Source: Mytilus galloprovincialis (lineage: Eukaryota > Mollusca > Bivalvia > Mytilida > Mytilidae). Taken from it: 64,000 nucleotides of DNA. A program made the translations under genes and the position numbers. The stretch spans positions 97,972,416 through 98,036,415 of the forward strand of contig NC_134840.1 of assembly GCF_965363235.1 (NCBI RefSeq), given 5' to 3'. Shown piece after piece: positions 34,185-46,274 of the stretch (positions are counted from its first letter, which is position 1; every line of letters starts with the position of its first letter). Under the pieces are notes generated by a model, which was not told the DNA's origin, made no database searches, and worked only from the letters and a program-made list of their open reading frames with translations.

Positions 34185-35060
34185 TTAACTTAACATTAAC
34201 CAAAATAACTAAACAAAGACCAATGAACCATGAAAATGAGGTCAAGGTCAGATGAACCATGCCAGGCAGACATGTACAGCTAACAATGTTTCTATGCAAC
34301 ATATATAGTTGACCTATTACTTATTAAGAAAAATTGATCAAAACACAAAAAATTAACACTGTGCAATGAACCGTGAAAATGAGGTCATGGTCATAAGAAA
34401 CCTGCGTTACTGACATAAAGATCATAAAATATTTCCATACACCAAATATAGTTGACCTATGGCATATAGTATTAGATAAATGGACCAAAACTCAAAAACT
34501 TAACTTTGACCACTGAACCATGAAAATGAGGTCAAGGTCACATGACATCTGCCCGCTAGATATGTACACCTTACAATCATTCCATACAACAAATTTAGTA
34601 GACCTATTGCATATAGTATGAAAAAAACAGACCAAAACACAAAAAATTAACTATAACCACTGAACCATGAAAATGAGGTCAAGGTCAGATGACACCTGCC
34701 AGTTGGACATGTACACCTTACAGTCCTTCCATACACCGAATATACAAGCCCTATTGCTTATAGTATCTGAGATACGGACTTGACCACCAAAACTTAACCT
34801 TGTTCACTGATCCATGAAATGAGGTCGAGGTCAAGTGAAACTGTCCGACAGACATGAGGACCTTGCAAGGTACGCACATATCAAATATAGTTATCCTATT
34901 ACTTATAATAAGACAGAATTCAACATTACAAAAAATCTGAACTTTTTTTCAAGTGGTCACTGAACCATGAAAATGAGGTCAAGGACATTGGACATGTGAC
35001 TGACGGAAACTTCGTAACATGAGACATCTATATACAAAGTATGAAGCATCCAGGTCTTCC
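34185..35060. repeat. Satellite, about 147-bp unit, six copies, with AGGTCAAGGTCA
   Basis: The phrase CTGAACCATGAAAATGAGGT plus CAAGGTCA recurs, with the AGGTCA pair starting at 34,239, 34,382, 34,539, 34,676, 34,822 and 34,976. Between them each unit has GACATGTACA...CC-TTCCATACA and ATATAGTTGACCTATTGC-like blocks. Non-coding. Confidence 0.85.
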
Positions 35061-36291
35061 ACCTTCTAAAATATAAAGCTTTTAAGAAGTTAGCTAACAC
35101 CGCCGCCGTAGCCGCCGGATCACTATCCCTATGTCGAGCTTTCTGCAACAAAAGTTGCAGGCTCGACAAAAATCAGAGCTGAATAGCTGAGGGGAAAAAC
35201 GGCCCTTGTTTCTATTTCATTTTTTTTTTTTGGGGGGGGTATCTTTTGATAGTCTTCATGTAAAGAATGAAAAAAAAGAACAGCTAGAACATGTGGAAGG
35301 TTGACACTATTGGAATCAATTGTTGTTTAATGTAATTTCGTTTCTTTAGTTTAGGATTCAATTTAGACCAATGGAAGAGATCTGCATCTTCTAAATCTAA
35401 ACATTCAATTAAAGTTGATAGTTAATTATCTAAAATTCAACTAGTTGAATTCTGTCATTTAACAACAACTACAATTATTTTTGAAATCTTAATAGTGTAC
35501 GACTGAACTGCAGGCTAGGGCCATTTTCCATTTTTTTGTGACAGTAAAAATATTTTTAATTTTTTTCTTAAGAAAGTTAGGACTGAAAAATCTATTCAGT
35601 TTTAAATTTCCATTGGTAAAGTTCCCAGTTACATCTCTCATCACAGGGATACAGGTACTAATAAAAATAACAATATGATTGATGTAAGCTGTGTGAAGCT
35701 TGTTTCCAAATCCTACATTTTGAAATATTTGTAAAATTCATGAATAAAATAGGTTTAAACTACAAAATGCAACATTTGTAATTTTTATTGTAACTTTACA
35801 ATGATTATGTTGGTACACAAAATTTAGTTTTAATGGAAGACTACTTATCCTATACTAAATGTCACATTTTAAGTGTTTATTTTAGTGGATAATTAGGTCA
35901 TAAATTGAGGTGCTCCTGAATTGGAGGAAGATTCTCAAAACAGTTTTTCAGAAAAAAATGGAAAAGATCGTTTCTCTCCCCGATTTCATGTAGCACTTTG
36001 GACTTCCTGTTTACTTTGAAAGTTGTTGACCTACAAATTTAAGTATTGCATGTTGATGTTTGAATCATCTACAGCAAACATCATTATGTTTAAATTTAAC
36101 AAATACTATTTTTTAATAAGTGCACAATCTTTGAGAATGATTCAAATAACCAGTGAAGGATATCCCTGCTTATGCGAAATGTGGCATTCCAACAATGACG
36201 TCACTATAAAATATAATGTAGGTTGGATATATTTAGAATATCTCGTCATACTGATTTTTCCGGATTATAAAAGAAACGTAAATAGTGTAAA

Positions 36292-36736
36292 GGGGTAAAT
36301 TCAGTAAAAAATCTCCCATTGACTTTAATGCTAATCTATGTATGAAATTAAATTTATACCTGATTTACCTTTAGAAATTGGAAACTTTCATATAACATTC
36401 ATGAAAGTACAAATGTAGCCCTATCTTTTGCACTAATAAAAACATAGGGTCATGCGGCATTTTTGGGCACTCACATGGCCTTGTTTACAAACAATGTAGA
36501 TTCGCACAGAATTCCTAAACTGACCCCCATTACTTTTCAACCCTGTAGTAAAAAAAATTAGTACATTCAGCATTTATTTTTTATTTTTTTTCAACTCTAG
36601 TTTTGATCCATCTGCCAAAAAATATTTATTACAAACATTACCAATCAGAAGAGCATATGACTTCAGTGTTATACAGAAAGCTCTCCCCTAAATGGGCGGT
36701 CCCTGATGACGTATATTTATTTACTGAATTTACCCC
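36292..36736. mobile_element. MITE-like element with GGGGTAAATTCAGTAAA ends
   Basis: GGGGTAAATTCAGTAAA at the left and its reverse complement at 36,720-36,736 bound about 445 bp of non-coding sequence. Target duplication not clear. Confidence 0.65.
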
Positions 36737-37079
36737 TATAGGAGAGCTCATTATACGATAATTTCGAGAGAAACAGAAGGGAAATGTGTAAAAAAAGTAT
36801 TTAAAGTCAATTTATTCATTTGTGTCTCCCCATCTCATCATTCTCAGCAAGATTTGTTGGGGGGTTTTCCAACAAAATGAATGATGTGAGGGAATGTCAC
36901 TCTGGTCAACCCAATTGGGGATTGACGGCTTAAAGCCGTCTTCCCCAAAAATGCAGTAAAATTATCCAAAGTACCTACCCTGGATATTAAACATGCATTT
37001 GTTTGCACCTGATGTTTAGTGTATGTGGCTGTCGTTTGTTGATGTGGTTCACAAGTGTTTCATTTTTCTGCTTTTCCAC

Positions 37080-37215
37080 TAGTCATTTTTGGAATCCTTC
37101 ATGGTTTGCTGTGTAGTGTGAGCAAAGGGTGTATTGAAGACCGTACATGTAATGGTTTATATTTTTACAAATTGTGACTTGATGGAGAGTTGTCTTGTAC
37201 CACATCTTCTTGTAT
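37080..37215 (+). repeat. Dispersed repeat tail (GATGGAGAGTTGTCT family)
   Basis: Shares TGTGAGC-AAGG, GTATTGAAGACCGTAC and ATGGAGAGTTGTCT with 47,145-47,235. Confidence 0.5.
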
Positions 37216-37929
37216 CTGTTTATGGAACAACCCGAAGGGGAAAGCTCTTAATAGTATCCCAACAGCATGAACAACGAGTCAGAACTTGCTCTTCATTTTA
37301 AAAGAAGCTGCAAGGATGGCTCTTCTACAGAGCTAGCTATATAGTTTCACCTGGAAACTCTTTGAATGAGAAATTAATCAAACCAGTGACTACAATCTCA
37401 TTTAGGACAATTCAAAGAAGTACTTGCAATTGCAAATAAATTGGGAATGTGTTCATGGGACAAAGATTAAACCACCCTTTTGTACAACGTTATAAAGGTA
37501 CACAGCTACTGAAGAATGGTCAAAGTGCCTCTATCCAAACTTGTAGTTGATCCGAGTTTTGTGCACAAGTTTCACATTTGGTTGAGGTAAACAACGAAAA
37601 CCAATTTTGGGATGAAGGTAGACAGACATGGGTAATTCCCTCCACTACGGTAAACAGTTACATTAATGACAAATAATTGAGACATCACAAACTATGAACT
37701 TCATAAAATTGACTGTATACATCCAATATTTTATAGCTTGGTAATTCTAGAGCCAAAACACCCTAAATATTGAATCGAATCTCCATTGTTGTTGACCGAT
37801 CTATTTGGGATATTAATTTTTCCACTATAAACTTGACAACAAAAATTCACAAACTTTTTCCCCAATCTTTAACAATAAAATGGAAAATTATTAGTTTCCC
37901 TGATGACAACCTTCAGAATTATGACTTCT

Positions 37930-38025
37930 GAGCATAAGCAACACAACAGGTGCCACATGGAGCAGGACCTGCTTACTTCTCCACTGAGATAACCCCTGGG
38001 TTTTGGGTGGGGTTGGTGTTGATGG
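37930..38025 (+). repeat. Tail fragment of the RT element family
   Basis: AAGCAACACAACAGGTGCCA followed by GGAGCAGGACCTGCTTAC and GGGTGGGGTTGGTGTTG matches the tail of the RT relics at 17,505-17,605 and, reversed, 53,030-53,110. Confidence 0.6.
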
Positions 38026-38170
38026 TGATGTCAGTTATCATCACTTTTAACAGAGAGCAACCTTAAACAATAAGTTGGGCCTTGTTATTCTGGATTTAAG
38101 TATAAAGTATAGAATCCCTAAAATCAAGAATGAAATTTAAATCATCTACAATGAACAATTTTTTTAGTAT

Positions 38171-38176
38171 TTTAAT
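38171..38176 (-). promoter_or_regulatory. Candidate poly(A) signal of HSP90 (ATTAAA)
   Basis: ATTAAA on the minus strand, about 250 nt after the stop codon; the common AATAAA hexamer was not noticed nearer to the stop. Confidence 0.35.
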
Positions 38177-38423
38177 AACATTTTTTTCATATAAAAGGAT
38201 GAACACCACAATGAAAAATGAAGATCACAGACAAAAATGAGTTTTTTCTTAACTGAAACAAAATACATAAATCTTTATCACTAACAAATATTGATTTCAG
38301 TGGTCTCGGATGATATTTTTGCGACTTGAATTGTCTTTTCATGCACATGATTTTTCTAAATCAATTAATATGATGAATTATGATGTAAGAATGGCGGGTG
38401 TCTTTTCACAACAGTTCTTTTGT

Positions 38424-38527
38424 TTAGTCAACTTCTTCCATCCGTGATGCATCATCTTCGTCTCCTTCTAATGGTGGCATTTCTTCTGTTGTTGCTTGTT
38501 CTACTGGTACATCTTCCTCATCAATTC
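38424..38527 (-). CDS. HSP90: HSP90 coding exon 8
   Basis: Residues 689-722: acidic tail with a Glu/Thr-rich stretch and the terminal DASRMEEVD, then TAA at 38,424-38,426. Confidence 0.9.
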
Positions 38528-41500
38528 CTATAACATAAATATAATCCAATTAATATGAATTGCATTAAAGATTTTTTTTTTAATAAGTTTTCATGCAAAA
38601 GTAATGAATCTAATTAAAAAGTGGAATCATTTTTTTTATCCTTTTTCTTACCAACTTTTAACCATTTAATTCAATCTTGTGATTGGTAATTTTAATAAAT
38701 TATAAGTGATAAATATTTATGAATATTCTGCATTCGGTTTCCCTGGATTGTCTTGTCGTATTAATGATACATGTATATTAACAGGTCAAGTCAACAGTTC
38801 AGAAGGTAGAACAGAGCGGAAACTATTCCAGAACACTGGATCAGTATTTAAATTATTCCTTTTTGTTAATGTATTTTATATATATATAGAAATACTTATG
38901 GCTTTCCTCATTTCATTTTTGATCGGACATTAGTATGCTGATGTGTGAACAAATATCATATATCATATCATAAAGGTTAAGAGGGAATTCTGAAATAACC
39001 AATTTGAATCTAGAATTTACAGTACAAGACGATCTTTCCTAATTTATTTCAGATAGCATCAAATTATCAATTTCATAAAAGACCCTGATAAGAACACTTT
39101 ATTACTGGGTAATAAACTTACCTAAACCAAGTTTGATCATTCTGTGAATTCTGTTGGCATGACTCTGTGGTTCCTCCAGTGAGAATCCTGATGCTAACAA
39201 AGAGGTTTCATACAACAACACAACTAAGTCTTTCACAGCTTTGTCATTCTTATCAGCATCCGATTTTTCCTTCAGCGATTTGACAATTGCATGGTCTGGA
39301 TTAATTTCTAAATGTTTCTTGGCTGCCATGTAACCCATGGTGCTTGTATCTCTCAGAGCTTGGGCTTTCATGATCCTTTCCATGTTAGCTGACCAACCAT
39401 ATTGACTTGTTACAATGCAACAAGGGGAGGTCACCAGTCTGTTGGACACTGTAACCTGAGTGAGAGAGACCAGAATTATTTTTTTTTTTATTCTCAAATA
39501 TTTTTTTTTAATGTGTGACGACATAATACAGACAACGGCTAGCATTTCCTCTAGCACAGATACTTTCATAGGTATGCAACAAGAGATCATGATTTTGTTT
39601 CTGTAGTAGGAAAATTTTAATAGATGCAACTTTTCTGCCATACCTGTAGTTCAGCGAGTTTATATGCATACAATTTGACTGTATAACCTCAAATATTCGT
39701 TGGTGCCATTAAGAGCAATACTATATAAATATGATGAAAAAAAAACACACCTTATCTAAATGCCGATGTTTAGACAAACAAACCATGGAAAAACCAGCAA
39801 GTTTATGTTTCAATTTTAAAAAGAATGAAAAACCTGTATTCATACAATAAAGGGGATAACATTGGTTAAATTGAGGTCCAAAACATTCCAATAAAATTTC
39901 AATATCAATATCAACAATCAAGTACCACAGCTCTGGGATTGGAAAATGGAAAACAGAACATTGAAGTAAGTGGTCCAAATAAATTCAATTAAATGGTTTT
40001 CAAAAGCAATTCTCAATCATTGGTGATGGACAGGCATGATGATTCTTATACAGATTCTGTCAACCGACTTATAGTAATGTTCTCAATGATGTATCACCAC
40101 TAACAGCTTTCTTACCTTCTCTACTTTCTTGTCCAGGATGTCTTTCATTACTTTACACAAGCCTTCAAAAGCAGCTTTATCCTCCTCAAACTTTTTCTTT
40201 TCCTCCTCGTCTTCTGGGAGTTCTAGACCCTCTTTGGTTACACTGACCAGATTTTTGCCATCATACTCTTTCAATTGCTGTACAGCATACTCATCAATGG
40301 GGTCTATCATGTAAATAACTTCAAGTCCTCGCTTCCTCAGTCTCTCAACAAAGGCAGAGTTCTGAACAACATCTTTGGATTCACCTGTAAATAAATATTC
40401 ACATTTGAAAACTTCTCATCATACAATATCGGACAACATATAATACCAACCACTGTATCAAAGGACTTTTTGCCAAATTGTGGATATTTGGTTTTCTGTA
40501 AATAATATAGTATTAATTAGGTCATTAGTTTTCTTGTTTTGAATTGTTTAACATTTTTCATGTTGGTGTCTTTATGATATCCGACTTTTTATCATTGTTG
40601 AATGCAATACAGTGACCTATAATTGCTTTTATCTTCGTTTTACCTATAATTGCTTTTATCTTCGTTTTTTGAACTCTGTCAGAAACTTATCTCATTGGCA
40701 ATCATACGTAAACTAATTTACAAGGATAATCATGTACTATTTTGTTGAAACTATTCAGTCAATTATTGTTTCCTTACATTTTAAACTTTTACAATTTGAA
40801 ATTAATTAGCAACTGTATATACTAGAATTTAATGCGACAGTTTTTTCAATATCTGCATTTCCTAAAGTCATTGTATAACAACAATAACTGATCTTTACCT
40901 GTGATGTAATAAATCACTTTCTGATTTTCTTTCATTCTGGAAACATATTCTTTGAGTGATGACATTTCTTCTCCAGAACTGGAGGTGAAATATCTTAAAT
41001 AATCAGCAATCTTCTTTCTGTTTGTGGAATCTTCATGAATTCCAAGCTGAAGATAGAAATAAAGGGGAGCATTAAAAACAAAGGTCACAACACTATTTTA
41101 AGGTCATTACCCATACAATTGGCATAAATAACAATATGAATTTTGTAATTTGCCCTTTCCATACAAATCAATTGAAGTGCATTCCAACCCCCCAACCCCC
41201 TCATATTTTTTTTTCTGAAACAAGAGATAAATGAAATTAACTTCCATTTAAAAAAAAAAGGGAATATTATGTGTAATAAGCTCAACTACCAGGCAATTTA
41301 TTCTTGGGTTAAGCTTTTCCTGTATTAAAGCTGTGTGCCACAGGCTAGGCCAAAAGGAGACAACTTGAAAACAGTTACAAAATAACAAAAAAACATACCT
41401 TCAGGTTTTTGCCAAAGTGTTCATAAAACTTTTTGTAGTTGTCTTTGTCTTCTGCGATGTCATCAAACAACTCAATACATTTTTTCACCAAGTTCTTTCT

Positions 41501-44500
41501 GATAACTTTGAGAATTTTACTTTGTTGTAACATCTCTCTGGAAATGTTGAGAGGCAAGTCTTCGGAGTCGACGACACCTTTAACAAAATTGAGATATTCT
41601 GGGATGAGGTCTTCACAATTGTCCATGATAAATACTCTCCTTACATACAGCTTGATATTGTTCTTTTTCTTTTTGTTCTCAAACATGTCAAATGGGGCTC
41701 TCTTTGGAACAAACAGTAGAGCTCTGAATTCCAACTGTCCTTCTACTGAGAAATGCTGCAACAAAAAATAAAACCAAGAATGTCAATGACCAAAAAATAA
41801 TGTGTGGACTTCACTTTGAAATAAAAAAATGTAGTTCAGTCAACAACTTATTCTCAGTTATGAATTTCAAGTAGTATTTGGCGAAACCTTTTCAACTTTT
41901 GAAATCCAGTGCTGTACAACTTTGTACTTTTTTCACTTTCGATCTTTTATATCTGGGCGTCACTTGTAAGTCCTGTGTGGACAAGGCACGTTTTTGGCGT
42001 ATTGTATTTTAAACCTGATGCTTTTTGTTATCTATTAATCATGTTTTTCTTTGTCTAATATGTTCTCCTATTTATTTGTATTGTAGTCCTGTAATATTAT
42101 GTTGTCATTTCAATGTTATATTTAACTTTGCCATTAAAGTGCGAGGTTTGGCATGCCACAAATCCAGGTTCAACCCACCACTTTTATTCCCCTTTAAAAG
42201 TGTCCTGTACCAAGTCAGGAAGATGGCCATTGTTATATTATTGTTCGTTTCTGTGTGTGTTGCATTTTAACGTTGAGTCGTTTGTGTTTTCTCTTATTTT
42301 TGAGATATTGAGATAAGACGTGGCACGGTACTTGTCTATCCCAAATTCATGTATTTGGTTTTCATGTTATATTTGTTATTCTCGTGGTGTTTTGTCTGAT
42401 GCTTGGTCCGTTTCTGTGTGTGTTACGTTTCGGTGTTATGTCGTTGTTCTCCTCTTATATTTAATGCGTTTCCCTCGGTTTTAGTTTGTTACCCCGATTT
42501 TGTTTTTTGTCCATGGATTTATGAGTTTTGAACAGCCTTTATTTACATGTGAGCTTACTTAAACATACAGGAATTCAAATATTTTTGTATTATATTATAT
42601 AAATAAATAAGTGGGACAATTGAACAAAAATTCAAAACCATGTACTTGTGAATAGCAGTACTGTATCAATTTGGGTAGCTTTACAACACCTCGACATAAA
42701 TGGAATGTTTGCACGATATTCTTGGAACTTGAAACCAAAAGACATCTTCATCAACAATTAAGTGAAATAAAAAAAAATTCTATGAGTTAGAGGCTATTTC
42801 TACTGGCAATGTAAAAATGACAAGAGATAATACACACCTTGACAGCCAAATGATCCTCCCAATCATTGGTCAGGGATTTGTAGAACTCTCCATACTCCTC
42901 TTGTGTAATGTCATCTGGGTTTCTGGTCCAGATTGGTTTCATTTTATTCAATTCTTCATCTTCAGTGTATTTTTCCTTGATTTTCTTCTTTTTCTTCTTA
43001 TCCTTGTCTTTGTCCTCATCTTCATCATCTTCCTCAAGATCTTCTACTTTTGGTTTGTCATCCTGGAAAGAGGATTCATTTAAATGTTAAAGACTTTAAA
43101 TAAAGAAATTAAAAAAAATTACAACAATAAACTATAGCATCTGTTCTTAATATATGCAATATAAATTAATAAACACATCAATTTTAATGTGATGGAATTT
43201 TACACAACTGTCATACAAGTGAAAGGTCAAGCTAACTAAAAACCAGGTTGAGTGCACTATTTTCTACACAAGAAAATGTCTGTTTCAAGTCAGGAATATG
43301 ACAGTTGTTTTCCATTTATTTTAGGCCATAAAAAGGAATAGGTTTGTTTGTCCAAATGCTACAATGTACCTACCCAGAAAATAGCTGCCTACTCAAAACT
43401 ATCTCAATGTTTGGTAGGATTTGGGCAAACCAAAATATTTTAAGTGTGGCCTTACCTATTTAATCAAGCGTTTGATTTTGTCATTTGATAAAGGACTTTC
43501 CGATTAAATCGGTTTAGCCATTTTGTAAAATAAGTTTTGAATAAAGTGGAAGAACAGAGAATCATGACTTTATATAATTTTTATAAGTGAAGAGTGAACA
43601 TTTGTAAATCAATCTATTAATGTAAAACATTTTCCGCATTTCGTTACCTTTTTCTCTTCATCTTCATCTTCTTTCTTCTCCTCTTCTTCATCATCAGATA
43701 CTTCTTTGTCACGTTCTTTCTCTACCAATAATTTGATTGGATAACCTATGAACTGACTGTGTTTCTTCACAACTTCTTTGATTCTTTTTTCTTCCAAATA
43801 TTCAGTCTGGTCTTCTTTCATGTAAAGTGTAATCTTGGTACCTCTGCCGACAGACTCACCACCTAGAAATAATATTAAATGATTATGAATATATGAATAC
43901 AATGGCCAATACGGATCAAGATATCAAGAGTAATTATATTATGACATGTAGTTGTGTGTCCTTTTTCGTTTTAGGTATACTTCAGGGATCATTAAAATTA
44001 GGACACAGAGTTTCTCCAAGTTAAAAATTCTGCAATCTTCATTATAGATGTGAATTCTTGAAACCGAATCAGTATCTATTTTCAAATTTTATCCAGCTAT
44101 TTTTGCTATAATATTCATTGGGGAAAATGCACTTTTTTGAGAGGAAGGTTTTTTAGATTCATTTAAATAATTGTGGCTCAACAAGAGTGAAACTCTTAAC
44201 TTGTGAAAACATTTCCCCATCAATGAACCCTCATCCGATATCAACTCTCTTTACCTGATACTGTTTTGACTGTAAATGATCCCCCAGCTGCTGATTCCCA
44301 GATATATTCCTCATCATCGTTGTTCCTTGTCTGGACAACTACTTTATCAGCAACCAGGTAGGCGGAGTAGAAACCTACACCAAACTGTCCAATCATAGAA
44401 ATATCAGCTCCAGCTTGAAGAGCCTCCATGAAAGCTTTAGTACCAGACTTGGCAATGGTACCCAGGTTATTTACCAGATCAGCTTTGGTCATTCCAATAC

Positions 44501-44771
44501 CAGTATCAATGATGGTTAGTGTGTTGTTATCCTTGTCTGGTATGATTCTGATTTCCAGATCTTTTCCAAGGTCCAGTTTTGAAGGATCAGTCAAACTTTC
44601 ATATCTGATCTTATCCAAAGCATCAGATGAGTTGGAGATCAATTCTCTCAAGAAGATTTCTTTGTTAGAATAGAAAGTATTGATGATCAAGCTCATCAGC
44701 TGGGCAATTTCTGCCTGGAAGGCAAAAGTTTCAACCTCTCCTTCATCCATAGTTTGTTCTGGTTCTGGCAT
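38424..44771 (-). CDS. HSP90: Cytosolic HSP90 molecular chaperone, eight coding exons
   Basis: ATP-dependent homodimeric chaperone of the cytosol that matures kinases, steroid receptors and other clients. Exons (coding order) 44,771-44,255; 43,862-43,648; 43,062-42,838; 41,755-41,399; 41,046-40,899; 40,384-40,116; 39,455-39,122; 38,527-38,424. All introns are GT-AG, phases agree, and the sum is 2,169 nt or 722 residues plus stop, the usual length for animal cytosolic HSP90. N-terminal ATPase: E43 and N47 in [11 protein letters not shown]89 in DTGIGM, GQFGVGF at 128-134. Middle domain: R392 and Q397 in [11 protein letters not shown] terminus: MEEVD, the co-chaperone TPR-binding tail that marks the cytosolic form and rules out the ER or mitochondrial paralogues. 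The start is the ATG directly after an acceptor; a 5' non-coding exon lies upstream. Several introns hold dispersed repeats. No frame damage seen. Confidence 0.95.
39122..39455 (-). CDS. HSP90: HSP90 coding exon 7
   Basis: Residues 578-689: C-terminal dimerisation domain, with [20 protein letters not shown] and the final helices (HRMIKLGLG). Acceptor CACTCAG, donor GTAAGT. Confidence 0.93.
40116..40384 (-). CDS. HSP90: HSP90 coding exon 6
   Basis: Residues 488-577: end of the middle domain and start of the C-terminal domain ([36 protein letters not shown]). Confidence 0.92.
40500..40710 (+). repeat. Dispersed repeat in HSP90 intron 5, with a 24-bp tandem duplication
   Basis: Related to 19,935-20,115 (GTCATTAGTTTTCTTG, CAGTGACCTATAATTG, TCTCATTGGCAATCATAC). 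The phrase ACCTATAATTGCTTTTATC is duplicated in tandem at about 40,615-40,665. Confidence 0.55.
40899..41046 (-). CDS. HSP90: HSP90 coding exon 5
   Basis: Residues 439-488: middle domain segment [19 protein letters not shown] to VIYYITG, the client-facing part. Phase-1 donor. Confidence 0.92.
41399..41755 (-). CDS. HSP90: HSP90 coding exon 4
   Basis: Residues 320-438: middle domain, including the catalytic loop with R392 and Q397 that contacts ATP in trans of the N-domain. Confidence 0.93.
41890..42545. repeat. Dispersed repeats in HSP90 intron 3
   Basis: A relative of the GTCACCGATGAG unit (41,905-42,010) is followed by the reversed ACCAAGTCAGGAAGATGGCC and GTTTCCCTCGGTTTTAGTTT units of the families at 16,460 and 49,725. 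The short ORFs here have no further support. Confidence 0.5.
42838..43062 (-). CDS. HSP90: HSP90 coding exon 3
   Basis: Residues 245-319: the second half of the charged linker (runs of Asp/Glu, then [16 protein letters not shown] Lys run) and the first strand of the middle domain ending WEDHLAVK. Confidence 0.9.
43195..43515 (-). repeat. Dispersed repeat in HSP90 intron 2
   Basis: TCATACAAGTGAAAGGTC, ACCAGGTTGAGT, TTTTCTACACAAGAAAATG and the CAAGTCAGGAATATGACAGT block match 18,690-18,790 and 57,785-57,880. Confidence 0.55.
43648..43862 (-). CDS. HSP90: HSP90 coding exon 2
   Basis: Residues 173-244: the end of the ATPase domain ([33 protein letters not shown]) and the first half of the charged linker ([19 protein letters not shown]). 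Donor GTAACG. Confidence 0.92.
44255..44771 (-). CDS. HSP90: HSP90 coding exon 1
   Basis: Residues 1-172: most of the ATP-binding domain. The ATG directly follows an ATTTTCAG acceptor, so the 5' UTR is split by an intron, as in many animal HSP90 genes. Confidence 0.95.
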
Positions 44772-44909
44772 CTGAAAATTAAATCATTAAAATAACTATA
44801 ATAACTATATAACTTCAACACACCATTAACATGTTTGCAACAAATTTTTGAAGTAAAGCCAACCTCCCCCGTGTATCATCCAATGAATTGAAAATGAAAT
44901 ATAATTTTT

Positions 44910-45045
44910 GTATTCATAGCCCCCCTCCCCTTTTTTGTGAAAAAAAATTGAATATATAGGAAATCATTGAAGCCCGACTGGAGCAGCCCCCCTTTTTAGA
45001 TCAGTGTGGCCCCCCCTTAGGAAAAGATCAGAATCTGCCACTGGT
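44910..45045 (-). repeat. GGATCCGCCACTG-family repeat, copy 1
   Basis: TATATAGGAAATCATTGAAG, CGACTGGAGCAGCCCCCC and AGAATCTGCCACTGG match 47,325-47,462. It lies in the first HSP90 intron. Confidence 0.55.
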
Positions 45046-45594
45046 ATTACATTTTATATTTTTTTATTTTCCAAAAAAATCAAGACAAGGGTTTTTTATT
45101 TTATTGTCAAAAATTGTACTCATTATTTCCATATTGATAATTCCAGAAAGTTCCATTTCATATTTTTCATTTTCCTCTGAAGTATATAAATGGAATTTCA
45201 GTTTTTACTCTATATTTATTATTATTAATGGAAATAAAGAGAAAATACAACAACATTGTAATCTTAAAATTATAAATTGTCATGATTGTATATATAAAAA
45301 AATAATTTCTAAAATATTTTTTTAATTGAAAGAAAACTTAACAAATTTCCTTTACAGATATTATTAGTTGCCCACATTGCAACTTCAAATTCCTTTGTTG
45401 CATTATTTCATGTCCGGCTTAGACAGATGCGATCATGTTTCCACTTTTTTTTTTTATTGTATAGTTAGTCTCTCTCCCCCTTTTTATGTTTCTTTTTTTA
45501 ATCGTTTTTTTTATAAGAAATATAAACACACAGTAAATATATAAAATGCTTTTAAATTCAATCATTTGACTTATATTTGTTTCTACATGTCTAA

Positions 45595-45690
45595 ACTTAC
45601 CGTGGCTCAGTGTGGTGTTCCTCACTGTAAAGTTCTTGTACGCCGGTTTTTCTTGTGAAGTTCCTTGTGGCTTGACCACGCTTAAAAAGA
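45595..45690 (-). other. HSP90: HSP90 5' non-coding exon (donor end)
   Basis: A strong donor GGTAAGT on the minus strand (GT at 45,599-45,600) ends a non-coding exon reading ...CACTGAGCCACG. With the acceptor at 44,772-44,774 it gives a first intron of about 0.83 kb. The upstream edge and the transcription start are not determined, so the left-hand limit given here is nominal. Confidence 0.5.
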
Positions 45691-45896
45691 CAGATATTGT
45701 GTAGGAATATGGCGGTGTTAAAAATTTGATAATGATGTTCATGAATAATAATTTAACTCAAAAAATAAATCAATGACAAAAACTTGTGAAATAAATGTTA
45801 ATTTTAAGAGAAAACTATACTCTTAAGTGATGCTATTTAATATCATGCATGGACTAGTTCACCGGATAGCGTAATTTACCGTAGTTATTCGCCTTC

Positions 45897-46028
45897 TTCA
45901 AGAATTTTCTACGGAAGTGACGTCAAATTCCAGAATATTCGACCTCTTTTTGAAGATTCGGTAAAATCCGTTAGTCATCGATTAAATTCGTGACCAATAG
46001 AAAGGAACAAACATAACACGGAATTTTC
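45897..46028. promoter_or_regulatory. Heat-shock element cluster of the HSP90 promoter
   Basis: Two perfect three-unit elements, TTCAAGAATTTTC (45,897-45,909) and TTCCAGAATATTC (45,928-45,940), and two two-unit ones, GAAGATTC (45,952-45,959) and GAATTTTC (46,021-46,028). Alternating TTC and GAA at 5-bp steps is the binding pattern of heat-shock factor. They sit 0.3-0.4 kb upstream of the 5' exon donor. This supports heat-inducible control of the gene. Confidence 0.75.
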
Positions 46029-46274
46029 CGATATTTTCTAAAAACGTAAATCTCATGAATTGAAACCGAAAGTACATTAACAAGAAATAGCTTTTCTAAA
46101 AAAGCTTGCCTTTTGTAGATTATTTTGTTGAAAAGGATTTTTTTTTTATTTTAGTGGAGTGACAAATCGGGAAAAGTCGCTATATTTAAAGAGTTTAATG
46201 GACCGAAATACCTCACGGCTGAAAATTCACATGAAGATAGAGTAAATAATATGAGGCAGGCATAACCTGTGAAT

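Noticed and set aside
41439..41771. Plus-strand ORFs opposite HSP90 exons (also 44,428-44,673, 40,129-40,314, 42,817-43,090)
   Set aside because: Mirror images of HSP90 exons; Ser/Phe/Leu-rich translations come from Glu/Lys codons on the other strand.
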